DNA from: Pipra filicauda
Taxonomy: Eukaryota; Chordata; Aves; Passeriformes; Pipridae
NCBI RefSeq assembly: GCF_003945595.2
Contig: NW_024104532.1
Coordinates: 1,487,501-1,551,500, forward strand
Reading direction: 5' to 3'
DNA: 64,000 nt
Below, in pieces: positions 24,031 through 37,482 of this stretch (position 1 is its first letter; each line of letters begins with the position of its first letter). Made by a program: the position numbers and the translations under genes. The notes under the pieces were generated by a model. The model made no database searches, was not told the origin of the DNA, and saw only the letters and a list, made by a program, of their open reading frames with translations.

Positions 24031-25331
24031 TCCATGGTTAAAAACACTTTTAACATAAAAAAATGTGTTGAAAAGAAATGCGAGGGTGACAGCCCCTCCA
24101 AAAGGGGTGCAGAAAGAATCTGAGCTGTGGTCTGAAAGGGAGTCAGTGTTCCCTGAATTCACCATAGTCAGTGCTACAATTAATTTTCTACAGGCTGTGT
24201 TACAATTCTGTTGCATATTTAAGAAAGTGAAGGTTTATTTGGGCCTGATCCCAGAGGCAATGTGCTAGTTTCAACCTTTTCCAATCCATCCAAGCAGATG
24301 TGATATGTCCACAGAATTTGAGGCTGTAATCTTCCTTCTGTCTCCAAGAAGGGTGGAGATCCAGATGGAAAGGAGGAGGTGGTGGCAAAAGCTCTTCATG
24401 CTGGCAGGAGGGATCTGAAGGTGAGGTTGGGGAGGTAGCAAGGTGAAGGCTTGGGAGACAAGAAAAGCGGCAATTCCTCTGGCACTCTTCCCTGCTGCAT
24501 CTCTAGTTTCCATCGTGGTGCTGGCCCATCAGCGGATTAATGAGGCCATTGACTTTGCCAGGGGTGGAGAATATAAATAAAAGCAATTTCCTGGCCTAGC
24601 TCCCACTGAAATCTAATCCAGTGGGAAGAGAAAGGCTCTTGTCTTAAGATGAAGGCTTTTTTAGCTCGGGTGGTAGCTGAGCTGCTGATAACTTTACTGT
24701 GAAAGCAAAGGGGTTTTTTTCCAAATACATATTGGGCTTTCTGAATTCGTGCAGGCTTGCACACCAGCTACTTCTGGTGTGTAAATGAGGTGACATGTAT
24801 TTTTAGCAGGAATGAATAATAATGGAGGCTGTAGAAACACATTTCCTGCATGAGTACCTAAATGTTTCCTGGGATGGAATTTGCCCTGATCTCCTTATGC
24901 TGTACCTGTGGAGGTCTCCCAGTCAGATGAACATAAGTCTCCTTTATTTATTGCATATACCAGTACCTCATCCCCTGCTTTTAAGGCTACAGAATACAGC
25001 AAGATTTTTACCTGCATAACACCACTTCCGAATGAAGCAGTCCCCTTGCATTAACATTGGAAGCAGCAGTTACACTTACAAGTAGTAAAGCAAGCATGAA
25101 GAACTCTGTTCTGTGCATCCTCCATCAGCTGTGATGCACCGAATTCTGAAGCAAAAACTCTCATGTTCATGTTTTCAACAAGACTTTTTTCCCCCGTGAT
25201 AAGTAGCCTCCAGTACCTTCTACAGTCAAGAAAGAGCAGCTGAGCTGGAGTGGAACGTCAGGGGCATTACATATGCTCTGTTAAAAAAAAAAAGTTAGAA
25301 TTTGCCCACTTGATATTTATTTAATTAATTA

Positions 25332-25355
25332 TTTGTTTGTTTGTTTGTTTGTTTT
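25332..25355 (+). repeat. (TTTG)n microsatellite
   Basis: About six tandem TTTG units, preceded by ttaattaattaattatt-like AT-rich sequence. Confidence 0.85.
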
Positions 25356-25634
25356 CTAGTCTGCTCAGTCACACTTTGCTGTCTTAAGTAACTTGGTTTA
25401 GCCTGTGGGTAAAATATTTGGACCTGGCCTCTGCCAGAAAACAGAAGTCACTAGCTGAAAATGGATAGGAAGTCACACATAATAAGAGAATCATATATTT
25501 GCATAGCACTACAAGGAAGTTTTGCTGCTTGAAAAAATGCTTATTTCACAAAAAACAATTAATCTTTTTTTTCTGTCTCCAGCTGTTTCCCCCAAGAAAC
25601 AAAAAAAACACCAATTAACTGTCTTCAGTATGGT

Positions 25635-25646
25635 CCCCCCCCCCCC
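25635..25646 (+). repeat. Poly(C) run of 12
   Basis: An uninterrupted C run. Similar 9-base C runs occur at 23014-23022 (inside CR1) and 42950-42958. Confidence 0.85.
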
Positions 25647-28004
25647 ATTTATCAGGCCTCTCACATTGAATAGAGCAGTATTTTTAAGGGCAAAACTAAG
25701 TGAGCTGGCTGAATTTTGCTGTAGCAGACTCTGATGTGGTAAGATTCTTTGTCATATATCACAGTCAGAAGTCATTTATTATCCTGCTTTCCTTTGGGAA
25801 GAGACTGGGGCAAAAGATCCAAATTCTACCTTTCCTTTTCCTCAAGTGTGTGCTTTATAATCATCACTTATTAGCAGGATTATGGTAGCATCTAGGTAAT
25901 CTTGCCAGGATCGGGGCATTATTATGATGAACAATGACAGAAGTCTATTCATTAGAGTCCAGAGAAATTGTTTTGCTTGGCTGTAAAAGCACTTGGGCCA
26001 AGGAGGTCAGACAGCTTTATTCAAAGTCTTCTGCCCATGTTACCAACTCTCGTGATATTATCAAAGTCTCCCACCATCCTGGGCTTTTCAGTGAGCAGCA
26101 CCTCCTGCTGTCATGTGAGTCCACAAGAAGCTCAGCCTTCATTAAACGAGAGAGATGATTCAAGCCCTGTTGATTTCAAGTGAAAAGTCTGAAAAATATG
26201 GGAAGAAGAAGGCAAATATATCTTGAGATATATATGGATAATACATATATATATTAATTTTTTAAATTTTTTTTGCAGGTCAACTTTGTAGCTTCTTGGA
26301 GTTCATTGGAGACAGGGCAGGAAGGGACCTTGGAAGTCCTCAGCCCCACGTTTTTCAGTCTGTGAGCCTGTGCTCCCTAATGTCAGTGCAGAACAGGAAG
26401 GCAGGTGTGAAACACCTTTTTGTGTGACTCAGGGCCCTGCCAAGGCATGAAAGATTCCTCATAATTTGAAGGAGGCAGAAAGAGTGTGGGCTAAATACTC
26501 CATATATAATTACTTCATATAGTGATGATCTGTTTCAGTCGAGCCTACTCATCTCGAAAGGATGGCTATTCCCTTTTCATTTAGAGGGTGAAAAGTTGGG
26601 AGCTGATAATAAGTAGAGGGAAAAGGGTTATGACAAAAATACATCTTTCCTCTTTCTCAAGATTGTCTTCCCCCACAGCCAAACACACACAAATGCCACT
26701 AACTGTATCTCATTTATCCTCGGTTTCTCCTTTCCCTGTCTAGCCCCTTTGTCTCCTGTCTCTATGGCTTGTCAGATATAGTTACCCATCCAGGCTCCCA
26801 GGCTTTTGCCCAGCTCTAGCAATGGTTAAAATGCTGGTTTTCAGGAAAGCACTACTTGGAGCAGACAGAAGGAGGATATGAATTAAGATTAATCTAAAGA
26901 AAGAAATTCCCTTTACTGGAGTTTTTCTGATAGCCCCAATTTCACTTTTGTCCCCTTTTAAGTACTTTCAAATAGAATCTTTTTCTCCAGTGGAATTCCC
27001 AAAAGAGAGGAAATTCTGAATTATGTTTTTTTTTTTTTGGTCCCTTTGACCCACAAATGCTGGGGGCCCTGAGGCCCTAATTGATGGGCAGAACTTGCTG
27101 AAACACAGATTACCCCACTCACAGGAAACCAAAATTGTTGAAACAAATGCTGGAACAAAACTCAGGAATGAGAAGCCTTTCCATGGATTGGAAATGCCAG
27201 TCCTCAGTTTATTTAGTTCTCAGAAGACTTTAAAGCATTTGGGTTGATGTTTTTGGTTTAGAAAAAAAACAGCTTCCTGGTCTTCTGAGTCTGTGCCAGG
27301 AGTCCCCTCTCCCAGGAACCCTTTTGTTCTGTCTCCACATTATTTTCCAGCAGAAAACTATTTCACAGGAGAGTTTCCATCCAGTTTCACTGGGAACCTC
27401 TGCTCAGTCCTAATAAGCCTGGTACTACCAGGGGAATCCTGGACCCCATTTTGAGCTCTGCTTAGTTCTTATTCCTTCTTGCTTGGACCTTTGCCTTGCC
27501 ATCCTGAACTATGTGTGAAGAATGGCCTTGCTGTTTGAGTGAAAGCTTCCAGGTTTCAGGGTCCTCCTTCCTATTCTGGGAGCTCATGAGAAGAACTTTC
27601 AGTCCTGTCCTTTAAGGAGAAGATTTTTTTCTTTCCTTTTTCTTTCCCTTTCCTTTACAATTAATTAGATAATAATTTTGCTACTGATCCATTCTTCATT
27701 AAAGAGCTGATTCCCTTTTGTTAGATCTGGCCGGAACAAAGGTAGGAAAATTTATGTCTTAATTTTAGTTCATTATGGCAGAGAGCATCCCACCCCATCA
27801 CTCTCCCTCTCCCCCTCCCCTTCCAAGCCCTCCCTTTTCCTTTAGAGGATCAGTTATCACTTTGCCCCTAAACTCCTCACATTCTGCAGAGGCATTGGAG
27901 GAGCCTTCACTGCCCTTTATCTTCCACTGCCTCATTAAGAGAAATGAACCTGAGTCTGAGAGAAATGACACAAGGGAAATAAAAATATAATCCCTTGGTG
28001 CCAC

Positions 28005-28260
28005 CTATAATGAATTGTTATGAAAACCATGAAAATATCTGTCTGCAGATATTGTTCTTTGATTTGAAGTCAGTGTTGTAAGCGGTAATTTTTGTCATTA
28101 AAGCTGTTAATCTGCTCAGCGTTCCTCATAAGTTTTTATGAAGAAAAACAGCCCTGCTGCCTACATGCTCATGCAGGGAGCTTCTGAGCAGTGCTACATG
28201 AACAGGGCGCCTTTGAATAATTATCTTTAATTATAGCCGAGGTGGTTGTCTGTCTCAGAG
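28005..28260. promoter_or_regulatory. Possible enhancer: TCF/LEF-type plus paired TAATTA sites
   Basis: A TCF/LEF-type core (cctttgaa, 28210-28217) abuts two TAATTA homeodomain sites at 28218-28223 and 28228-28233, ten bases apart and so on the same helical face. The preceding 180 bases are AT-rich and repeat-free. It lies 600 bases left of a CR1 insertion. Function is inferred from motif arrangement only. Confidence 0.25.
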
Positions 28261-28844
28261 ATGGGACTGCTTCATGGCAGCCTGCTGTCCACTGCCGTGA
28301 GGGCTTGGAACGAACTGGTTCATCTGAACCTTGCTGACACCTCAGTCCCCAGCTGGCTGAGGATGGGCTGAGGGCATGTCCCGGGGCACTGAGCTCTGTG
28401 TGTGTGTGCAATTAGCCACAGTGATTGCCCCAACCATATGCTTTTGTGTCTGGGATAGGACTGTAAGGGATCATTGCCTCCTAAGCAAAGATGAGCCATG
28501 GTGAGCAGAGGTGTGCTGGGAGTATTGTTCTATTTTATCCTTCCCTAGCAGTCACAGAGATGACCTCTTTCCTGCCATCCATCTTCAGCTTTTCTTGAGT
28601 GGGGTCCTCTTTTGCCACATCTGAGTACTTCCTGAGATTCCAGACAGCTGCTTTCCATGCTGTGAATGCCAAGACAGGGCAGGGGGGTTCCAGCAGCCCC
28701 CTTCCTCAATGCACTGAGATTCTTGTATGCAGTTCCACTGCATACAGTATGACTGCATTCCACAACCCAAAGGTAACACCCTAGAAAGAAAACCCTGATA
28801 CTGGGGAAGGCAGAAAGCATGGCAGTCTTATGGTGTTTAGATTG

Positions 28845-29133
28845 CTCTGACTGAAAGGAGTTATGGGCATATGGGACTAGAGGAAACGGCCTCAAGTTGC
28901 ACCAGGGAATCTTTAGATTAGATATTAGGAAATATTTCTTCACTGAAAGATTTGTCAAGCACTGGAGGAGGCTGCCAGTGATGTGGTGGGGTCACCATCT
29001 CTGGAGATATTTAAAAGACACATAGATGTGGCAGTTAGGGACATGGTTTAGTGGTGGACTTGGCAGTGCTGGGTTAGTGTGACTTGATGATCTCAGAGGT
29101 CTTTTCAAACTTAAATTCTATTCTACGATTCTA
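28845..29133 (+). mobile_element. CR1 LINE 3' fragment, plus strand
   Basis: The plus strand reads through the end of CR1 ORF2 (gaggaaacggcctcaagttg, then atattaggaaatatttcttc) and the 3' UTR (tgatgatctcagaggtcttt), ending in a decayed attctattctacgattct tail. It is about 290 bases, 5'-truncated and moderately diverged. Open frames called on the minus strand across 28545-28958 partly overlap it and are not considered real. Confidence 0.93.
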
Positions 29134-32100
29134 AGAGGAAAAGCAGACTTTGAAAGTTTTTTTGCACCTCCCTCACAGAATTAGCTCCCTGCTGAAAATG
29201 GGCAATATTAACCTGCAGTCTGATTTTGTAAGGATTTCCTTATTCCCATCAGAAATTAGGTAAAGTCCCAGTGCTGATTTACACTAGGCAAACATTTGGC
29301 TTAATTGCTTGACTTCCTGGATCTTAGCACAACCACAGACACCCCTCTCTCTGCAAACATTTAGGTTCCCATTTGTGGAAAAGATGAAGGCTGAGACTGA
29401 TCTCCACTGACTTTGCAGAAAGGGCATTGTGAAGTGCATGAGAACAGAGGCAACATCAGAGACTTAAAAATAGAAATAAAAGACCAAGAAAGAGAATGAG
29501 TTAATAAATCTTTCAAGACACCAAGTTGATGGAATAATGAAAACAACTACCAGGACTTGCCATGGCCCCTGCCCCTTAAAGGAAGCCTCTTCCCCATTTG
29601 GTCTTTGCTTTAAAAACAGAAGGGTTGTAAATAGCATATGATTGAAGGCAGAAGACATTCATTGTCTTTTCTATTCTTATGCAACTGTCCACTCTGAACT
29701 CCTGGTATTTTATCCTTAAACATCTGGAACTAGGATTCCTGTATATAATACCCACAATCTCTGTACAGAAAGTCGTTTGTGTTTCCTGAAATTCTCAAAA
29801 GTATCACTAGCAGGAGGTCTTTTATTTAGGCAGCTTGAGGCTGTGTGAATTCCTGAGAAGAAGCTGTTTATCTGTTTTGCTTCAAGGTAGAGAACTCCAA
29901 AATGTGGCAAATTAGCCTTTATGCTCCAGGCAGAGTAGCAGTATAGGACAGGCAATTCTTTCCTTGCTTCTGACATCCTACAGCTCAGCAGGTATTTTCC
30001 AGCATTTTTGGGGAGGAAAGAACAAGATGATCAGAGAAGAGGGCTCTGCAGACACCATTAACATGGTAGGATGAATCTACTGACAATAAGTCAATGATTC
30101 TTTCTGACATGACTCTAAGAGTAGCAGAAGGACGTCTGTAGGATGACTCATGTTAATGGAAGAGTGGGATGTATGACTCGAAATTTAGGACAGATGTCAG
30201 GTTCAGGGAAGTGTGGTGTAAGGAAGGTAATTTTTATTGGCATAGTAGCAGGAGACAACTTGTCAGAGTGATGTTGACTCCTTTTTTTGTATTGTTTTGG
30301 CAAGTCCTTTGGGGAGATGGCAAATGGAAAGGGCAGAGGAAAACCCAGCAACATCCCCTGCCAAATGGAAAAGGTTGTCTTCCAGCAGATAAATTGACCA
30401 TGGGGTATTGGTGATTCCATTGCCTTCAGTTTATAAAGGAGCAGCCTTGGAAGAGTTGGTAAGAGATTTTTTATTATCTCTTGTGCAGTCAGAGTGGTTA
30501 CTCCCTCTCAGACCTGCATATGTGTTTAGTTTGCACCATTCCCCTGTGTTGATTTAAATAAGATACCTATTTAAAACATGGCAAACCCCCATGCAAACAT
30601 CACTTCAAGAATCAGGCAGTTCTCTTTCTGCCTTGCACGCACATGCTCACCAACAGAAGTTAAATATTTGTGAGTCTGAGTTTAAAATATCAGAAGGCAA
30701 CCATGAAGTTAAAGCAGTGTTCTAATGACATCAGAAGATACACATTGTCTTCTGCTGGCACTGATTTCAAGCTCCTGGGCTTACTTTTCCTGCATTTGAA
30801 GAAGGCTAAGTATTCCAGGGCAGCTTCGTGGGTCAAGAGAGGCCCAGGAAAGACATAAAGCAAAACTGTGATACTTCCTCTTCTGTGCTCAAGAAGTGTA
30901 TGTGATTTGCATTCTCAACTTCATTCTGGTAACTATAACAGTAAGATCTGCAGTAATGATTAAAAAAGTCTTTGAATGATTTCCAGCCTCTCCTCCCACC
31001 TCCTAAAAACTGGGGTGAAGGTCTATCCAGCTGTCATTGGGAACAAGAAATTCAACCAGACACCTTTGGCAATATTAGTCTTATTTATGTAAAGACAGTT
31101 CCTAATTAATATTGATGTACAGTCTATGAGGCAAGGAACAGGGCTGTCTGCTTCCACTTCCATGTGTGACCTGCACCCTCTCCCAGAGCTTATTCTTTAC
31201 TAGCTGCCTCTTTGGGCATGTGACATTTATCTGCTGTGATCTCTGCTGCATTTTGTCCCTCCTGTTCACAGAAATGATTGCAGCTGGAATTCGAGTGGAA
31301 TTTCCTGCTCTCCCTGGTTTCCGTGTTCCTTCTTGCCATGGGGTCAGGACAGGAAGAGGGATTTTGCAGAATATTTTGAATGTGGTGTGGGAGACTTAAG
31401 AAAAAAGTGAGGTTCAAATGGTATCCACTGCTGCATCTGCAGATGTGCCAGTGTTTGTTCCATTGTGCTGCTGTTTATAGGGTCTTATTTTTTTCTGCAC
31501 ACAATGGGATCCTGATTCACGATAAGAGCTCCAGACAGTTCTGCCTTATACAGATAACATTAGGAATGCCCAGAATAATTTGCAAGATATTAGCTAAGTA
31601 ATAAAATTTCACAAGGTTCCACTGAATAGGTAGAAGAGCTAAAAGTAAGGATGAGTTGGTGTCTTAGAGAGGGACAACACAGGACAAGGATCACATCTCC
31701 CGCACTCCTGGCTGGTAGCACCGTGTGCCTTCAGGTATGTCTGTAAGTGCCCTATAAAGATGTGTTTCTTCCACAAGGTTATAACAGATTCCAGAGCCAG
31801 TGAGAACTGAATAAATGTGTGTTACCTCTGGTTGCCATAGCAGAAAGACTCCTACAGACAAAGCAGTTGAGTTGCACTGTCATTTTTTGTGGACGGAAGA
31901 GGAGGAGCAAACTGATGTACAAAAGAGGGAGCTGGATACAGTCTGGGACTCCAAGCCACAGGGCTCCCTTTTCTGCCTTCTCCATTGTGACCTTGTGTTC
32001 GTTCCCCATCCAGACAGTGAGATTTCTCCTTTCCTCAAACAGGCATGACAGCGATGGGTGTGTTACAGGTTGTCAAGTGGCCAATGTGCCAGGAGACTGA

Positions 32101-34467
32101 GGACCTTACAGTGCCAGCTCTTATGGGGGGCTGTTCTGAGAAAGGCCCTGTCTTCTGATGTGCACTGCACCCCCTCACAGCTCAGGCACCCAAGGTCAGT
32201 GAGCTGTAAGGATGAACCAGCTTCCCGGACTTTCACAGCAAGAGTCAGGCTCTGAGCCGTGGCCAGCAGAATCTGGCTGGGGAAGCGTGGGAAACTTCAC
32301 AGTAAGAGAGAAAATCTGCTCTATCAAGGGCTGTTTTCCTGGGGCTGCAATTTCTAATGCATCCAGCACATTTTTTTGGGTAATCTCTACTCCTGGAGCA
32401 ACATTTGGAAGAGTGGAAAGAAAAGTATTTTATCTTCAAAAAAACAATTCATCCAACAAATTTGAGAAGGACATGTTAGTCACTAGCAAAGTAAACGGAG
32501 CTCCTGAGGTCTCAAGCTGCCACCTTTTGCTGAACCCATTAACTGTTTCCTTAATGGCAGAAGAGTGAAGTGGATTTTCCTCTTCATTACTTTTAGTGTA
32601 GGATATAGGTTTTTAAAGTGAATCCTTTGAGAAGGAAGGAATAAATTAATACTTTGGAGGGTTTTTTTTCCAGGTTAGTCTTTATGTCAATGCAGTAGAT
32701 CGTCTTAACTGTTTTTCTCTTCAACTCTCTATTTATTTAAGTTCAAAATAGGTGTTTTTCCTTCAATATCTCGTTGTAACCACCTCCTTTACTATGACAG
32801 CTAAGGAATATTGATGTTGTAGACATGCTTTGCTCACCTGTTTCTCCACTGTGAGTTGTTGCAGTTGTCCAACAATTAAAATATTAAAATGTAGATTACA
32901 AGTCAGTCAGGATTGAAGTTATGGGAGAAATATTCATTTAGGGTTTGTGTTTGGGCAATACCTAGAAACAGCTCTTAAAGGGCAAATGGAAGCACTTGTG
33001 ATCTGCTTCTTGCGATCACTTATTAAAAAATTTTGATATTTGTTTATATAGCCCATTAACACACCTTCAATCCTACATTGACAGTGTGGACTCACTGCAA
33101 AATTACCCTAAGGAACAGATAAATTTGCTGGCCACTGTTTTCAGGCAGATGAATTGGAATTCTATCAAATTTCTGCCTCTTGCTACTTCCATTTTATCTC
33201 TTGGTCTGGGACATGTCAAAGTGTGCTGGGCTATAGCAGACACCCCATAAAGACATGCCTAGAAGTAGCTCAGAAGGCTGTTCATAAACCAGCCCTGATT
33301 TGTAGACAAGAAGCAGCAGAAGAATGATTTTGACAAGGGCTGTGAGCTGTTCTGTAGATGAGGATTGTGATCAAGGCTGGTGCAAGATGACCTCTAGGTT
33401 CCCTACAACCATCAGTGTAGACAAAACCTGAATGGCAGGAAAGGAGCATATTTGTCATGATTGAACATGAATGTTCAATTTTCCCATATTGGATGTATGA
33501 GGGTTTTTTTTAATGCACTTTTCAGGAAGATATGTTGAAGTATTTAATTTCTAACTAACTGTGGATTTCGCTTGGGGTAAATGGCATCCTTTGCTCCTTT
33601 GTTTGCTGTTGCCGTGGCTGATACAATGTCAAGGGAAAATTGGATACCATGTCCAGCACTCCTTATCAGCTGGGTTGCAATTGGTACCTGTGATTTATCC
33701 TGCTGCATGCATGTGTTATTTCTACTTCCTTCTCTTATGGTCCTGAGTTAGGACTTTCTCCAACACTGCTGCAACAGAAACTCTATTATCTAGCTGTTTT
33801 CTGTGTTACTATATGTGTTTCATAATTACTTTAAAATTCCTATTTTGACTCCATTCCAGTCAGACAAACTCCACCATTCTTACTTAAGATGTAGGGAATT
33901 CAGACTACAGAAACAGTAAGGGCTATACACACGGAGACATCCAGAAATTCAGTTTCTATTTGGTTCCTAGAGAGAATTTACAGGCTGATATATTTTTATG
34001 GGCTGAAGCCTGAAAAACTGTTTTCAGAGCCTAATTTTCAGGTGGAGATAAGTATTGCCTTGCAAAAAAACCCTATGAAATTTATGTCCTGTATGGGTTT
34101 TCCAAAACCCTTCAGGAAGCCTGCGACTAAGAAAGGCACCAGATTCACATCTCCTGACACTGAACCGCGCTACCTAATTGATACGTTTCATACTTGTAGG
34201 AATGTAGCCAATTTTTAATCTTTGATCTTGGTGTGAACTTACTCGATGTTATAAATGTTGAATTTTTAGTGTATTTTTATACCATCACAATTATGAAATC
34301 GACTTCTCATATTTATCTTCCTTCAGGAAACTGAGTAACACGATTATTGGAATCGGCTCTTTGAAGCCTGCGATCCCTCAGTAGGTTTTTTTTTCTCCTC
34401 CAGGCTGTCTCCAAGCAGTGACACCATGTCTAGGTCTCCTTGTAACAGCCTTAATGAAAAAGCAAAC
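29134..34467. other. No gene seen
   Basis: The longest frame (32212-32568, 118 codons plus strand) has no domain, no good splice context and ordinary composition. A possible old CR1 tail at 33366 is listed separately. Confidence 0.6.
33366..33415 (+). mobile_element. Possible old CR1 tail
   Basis: The segment ggtgcaagatgacctctagg followed by ttccctacaacc resembles the bird and reptile CR1 tail (gatgacctctagaggtcccttccaacc). The match is short and diverged, with no octamer tail. Confidence 0.3.
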
Positions 34468-34630
34468 CGGGCAGCCCATCACTGGGTTCGCGTGTCCTTT
34501 AGGATTCGCTAACACCGCCGTGAGTCAGGCGGCCGCGCTATCGCTTCGGCTGCGCTGCTTTATGGGCTCCCTGACCCAGTGAAGTCACTCGGTCACCGGT
34601 GCCGAGGTGCGGGGTGAGCAGCATGCGGTC
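34468..34630. promoter_or_regulatory. CpG-dense patch, possible promoter
   Basis: I count 17 CpG dinucleotides in about 160 bases, including the run ggcggccgcgctatcgcttc, in a window where most kilobases hold only a few. A consensus AP-1 site TGAGTCA is at 34521-34527, and a CCAAT-type box on the minus strand (attattgg) lies at about 34344. A further donor-like GGGGTGAGC is near 34613-34618. CpG survival at this level marks unmethylated germline DNA, usually promoters. The downstream splice-flanked intervals at 37164, 38190 and 41702 on the plus strand are possible targets. The patch is shorter than a typical CpG island. Confidence 0.35.
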
Positions 34631-35003
34631 TCCTTGGAAACTGCAAAGTTGTGTGGGAGGCAGGAGGGCATGTCCCAGAAACGGCGGAGAGGAGAAGAGA
34701 GCCTGACAGGAGATCTCCAGCTGGAATTTCGCTGGAGGAAAGCATGTCTGATAACTTGGCCGGCCAAGCCTTTCATCTGACCTGCTGCTGTCCCGGCCTC
34801 TCACCCCTCTAACCTCCTGTTAAAAATACCAGCATGTTTCCTTGTTGGCCAGACATCCTGCCAGCGAGCTTTGGTATCCCAGGGAGCTGAAACACATGGA
34901 GATCCCTGCCACCACGGTGTGCACAGTGGGCTGTCACCATAACACAGTCAGCAATTCCATCCACCTCAGGGCCTCCTTTCAGAGGGATCTGCTTCCCCAC
35001 GTT

Positions 35004-35060
35004 ATCACAGAATCATTTAAGTTCAAAAAGACCTCCACGATCATCCAACCTGCTCTATGA
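35004..35060 (-). mobile_element. CR1 LINE tail fragment, minus strand
   Basis: The plus strand reads tcacagaatcatttaagttc and then agacctccacgatcatccaa, which is the reverse complement of a CR1 3' end. Only the last 55 bases are clear. Beyond 35060 the match fades, with a small inverted repeat (cactgtg...cacagtg, 35068-35086). Confidence 0.8.
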
Positions 35061-37163
35061 TTAAAGACACTGTGTGTGTCACAGTGTAGCAGCATGTTAA
35101 AATCAACACCTCCAAACAGTTAACTGCCAATGCCAAATATTTTCCCTTCCATTGTGATAACAGCTTAATATTCTGTAGAAAGGCACTGCCAGCTTTGAAA
35201 ACCAAAATATAAGTTTTCTGCAGTTCCTCTGTTCAAGCTGTCCATGGTCACAGATTCCCCCTATTCCTTGGTTGTTTTTTTTATTGGTATTAGAAGAGTA
35301 CCTGTGAACTGCAGTTAAGACCTGCAGCCCTGTAGGGACAGGAGCTCCCTGGTCAGGTCCTGCAGGTGCAGCCCCAGAGAGCTCACAGGCTCTTTGCCAC
35401 CATGTAGTGATGGATGAACTGGACGAATTGGGCAGACGTGTTTTGGAGAAAACTTACTGCAATCGGATGCACAGAGTTTAACAGAAAGGTTGTCTGGTTG
35501 CCTCATTAATAGAAAGCAATGGGAACAATCTGTAAGCACTAAGCCTGAGTAAATGATAAGATATGGTTTACCAGGGGATAGGTAATTGGACAGGTTTTTG
35601 GCACAAAGAGGTGGACCTGTGTGGAAGAACACATGGCAATGCTTAAGGGAGAAGTTGGCTTGCAGCTTCTCAGGCTTGTCTGGGACACAGTAAGCCCAGG
35701 AAATTCCTAGTTGTTTTTTGTTTTTGTTTTGTTTTGTTTTTTTTTCCTGCAGAGGTAAAAAATAGCTTTATTTTTAAAACACTAAGATTTAGTTCCATCA
35801 AACTCCTTTTTATTTGTGCTCAGAGAAGTTTCCTAACTTTGTTTTTATTTGTTTTGTATTTCCTATGAAAATTACAGTGATCAAAATTTTAAAATTCATC
35901 TTTCGGTATCAGTTTTCAGACTTCTTACAAAGCCACAGTTTGAAAAGCAAACATTGAATTTGGTAAGGGACAACATTTCACCCAGAAACATTTCATTCAT
36001 TTTCTTTGTCAGGTTTTCATAGGGAAAAAAAGTCTGTAAAAAGAACTGACTAGGTTAAATGCTTTGGCTGGCAAAAATTTCCATGTTCTTTGGAAAGATA
36101 TTTTTGCTGAGAATCATTCTGATGAAAACACTTCAATCACTAACTCCTGAAATTAGAAAGAAATATTATTAAAATATATTTACTCCAGCTTCCTAAAGAG
36201 AAACAAATGTCAGTGTTAGATAGTTAGAAAACAGGGACTCAGCCTTTTCTCAAACAACTGAACAGAGTTTCTTTGAACTCATCTTGACTTCTCAATGCTG
36301 TGTCAGAGTAGGAGATTAGTGTTGGAAAACATGCTAGAGACAGGAGTGAATGCTGCACTGTCTAAGAATTAAAAAATTGCAAACCAGGCCCTTTTTTCCC
36401 CCCCTCAGCTCTTGCTTTGGGAGACAGGATAGGATATGCCTCAATTACAGGAGCGCCCACTGCTGAAGTGCTGGATGGAGGTTCCCTGTGTAACAGGAAG
36501 CGCTGACTGCTCTGAACAGCTTGCAGGCAACAAGCAAAACAGAAAGATTGGAAGGAATGAAGAGGTTCAAGGACAGCTTCTGCTGTTAGTGAGAGGAAAT
36601 TGGGATATAAACTCAGGCCATAATATGTAGCTGAGATTTTTCAGCAAATGTTTGCCTAGAAGCCTAGAGTTTGCCTCACTACAGGAGGTGGTAAGGAACA
36701 CTGAGCATCCAGGTCCAGGAAAGGAGCAGTGTGCTGGAAAAAGGAGCTGCACTGGCAGAAGTGTATAAAGAGAAATTATGTTCTTTGTTCAAAGGAAAAT
36801 TTGGGATTGGAATGCAGTTCACTGCCTTAACTATTGAGGAAAGTAACACAGAAAGAGAGTGCTTCTGGGAGATTTCCATTTGAAATTGCAAAATCTTTTT
36901 CCCCCTTTCTCTGCCCAGTGCAATTAAACAGTAATAGGAGTGCGTTGCACAGTTTATGAAGCAATAATCCAGTTCCCAAATGGCTAAACCGGGAGACTGA
37001 TGGCCAAATCATTTATCCCAATGAGGAAAATAGATTATTGCTCGGGAAAGCAGCAGGATGGCATTGTTACAATTATTCTGCTGTCTCAGTTTATCAGCTC
37101 AAAAATCTAGACACGAATTCTTTCTCTGGGACCAGTTTCTGCTTTCCTTGCCCGCCCTGCCAG
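35061..37163. other. No gene seen
   Basis: Non-coding sequence with T-rich tracts (35715-35745). The 105-codon minus-strand frame at 35315-35632 is considered chance. Confidence 0.6.
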
Positions 37164-37229
37164 CGCTGAGCGAGGAGTCCTGCTGACCGTGCCACGATTA
37201 CCTGTGGGGTGAAGTGCAGCTCCCAGCAG
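37164..37229 (+). ncRNA. Possible non-coding or 5' UTR exon
   Basis: Sixty-six bases lie between a pyrimidine-rich acceptor (tttccttgcccgccctgccag) and a donor matching CAG|gtaaga. All three plus-strand frames contain stops, so if spliced it is untranslated. It is GC-richer than its surroundings and has CpGs. It lies 2.5 kb downstream of the CpG patch, as a second exon of a transcript starting there could. Confidence 0.2.
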
Positions 37230-37339
37230 GTAAGAGTGACAGGGCAAGGGTTTCAAGGCTGCAACAAAACATGGTAGCTGGTGAAGTCAGTGCAATTTTG
37301 GCCTGGAATATGTGGAGACATAACATTATGAAGTAGGAA

Positions 37340-37482
37340 TGTAACAGCTCTCATGTGACTGCACTGGGGATATTGTGCTTAGTTCTAAGCACCTCGTTAA
37401 CAGAAACGTATTAACAAATTGGAGGGGTTCCAGAGAAGAGAAAGTCAGTTGGGTATGTTGATTTACGAATTAAGATGGGCCT
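37340..37482 (+). mobile_element. CR1 LINE inner fragment, plus strand
   Basis: The segment attgtgcttagttctaagca, followed by cctcgttaacagaaacgtat and gaggggttccagagaagag, resembles the part of CR1 ORF2 that encodes 'CVQFWAPHYKKDIE...VQRR'. It is highly diverged. Orientation matches the tail at 38038. Confidence 0.5.

Larger units (their letters stand above)
24031..28004. other. No gene seen
   Basis: Short open frames on both strands, none with coding character. Homopolymers and a (TTTG)n repeat are listed separately. Around 26310-26345 there is a faint CR1-like phrase (ggaagggaccttggaagtcc) that I could not confirm. Confidence 0.6.

Noticed and set aside
26310..26345. CR1-like phrase ggaagggaccttggaagtcc
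   Set aside because: Too short and without a tail or extension.
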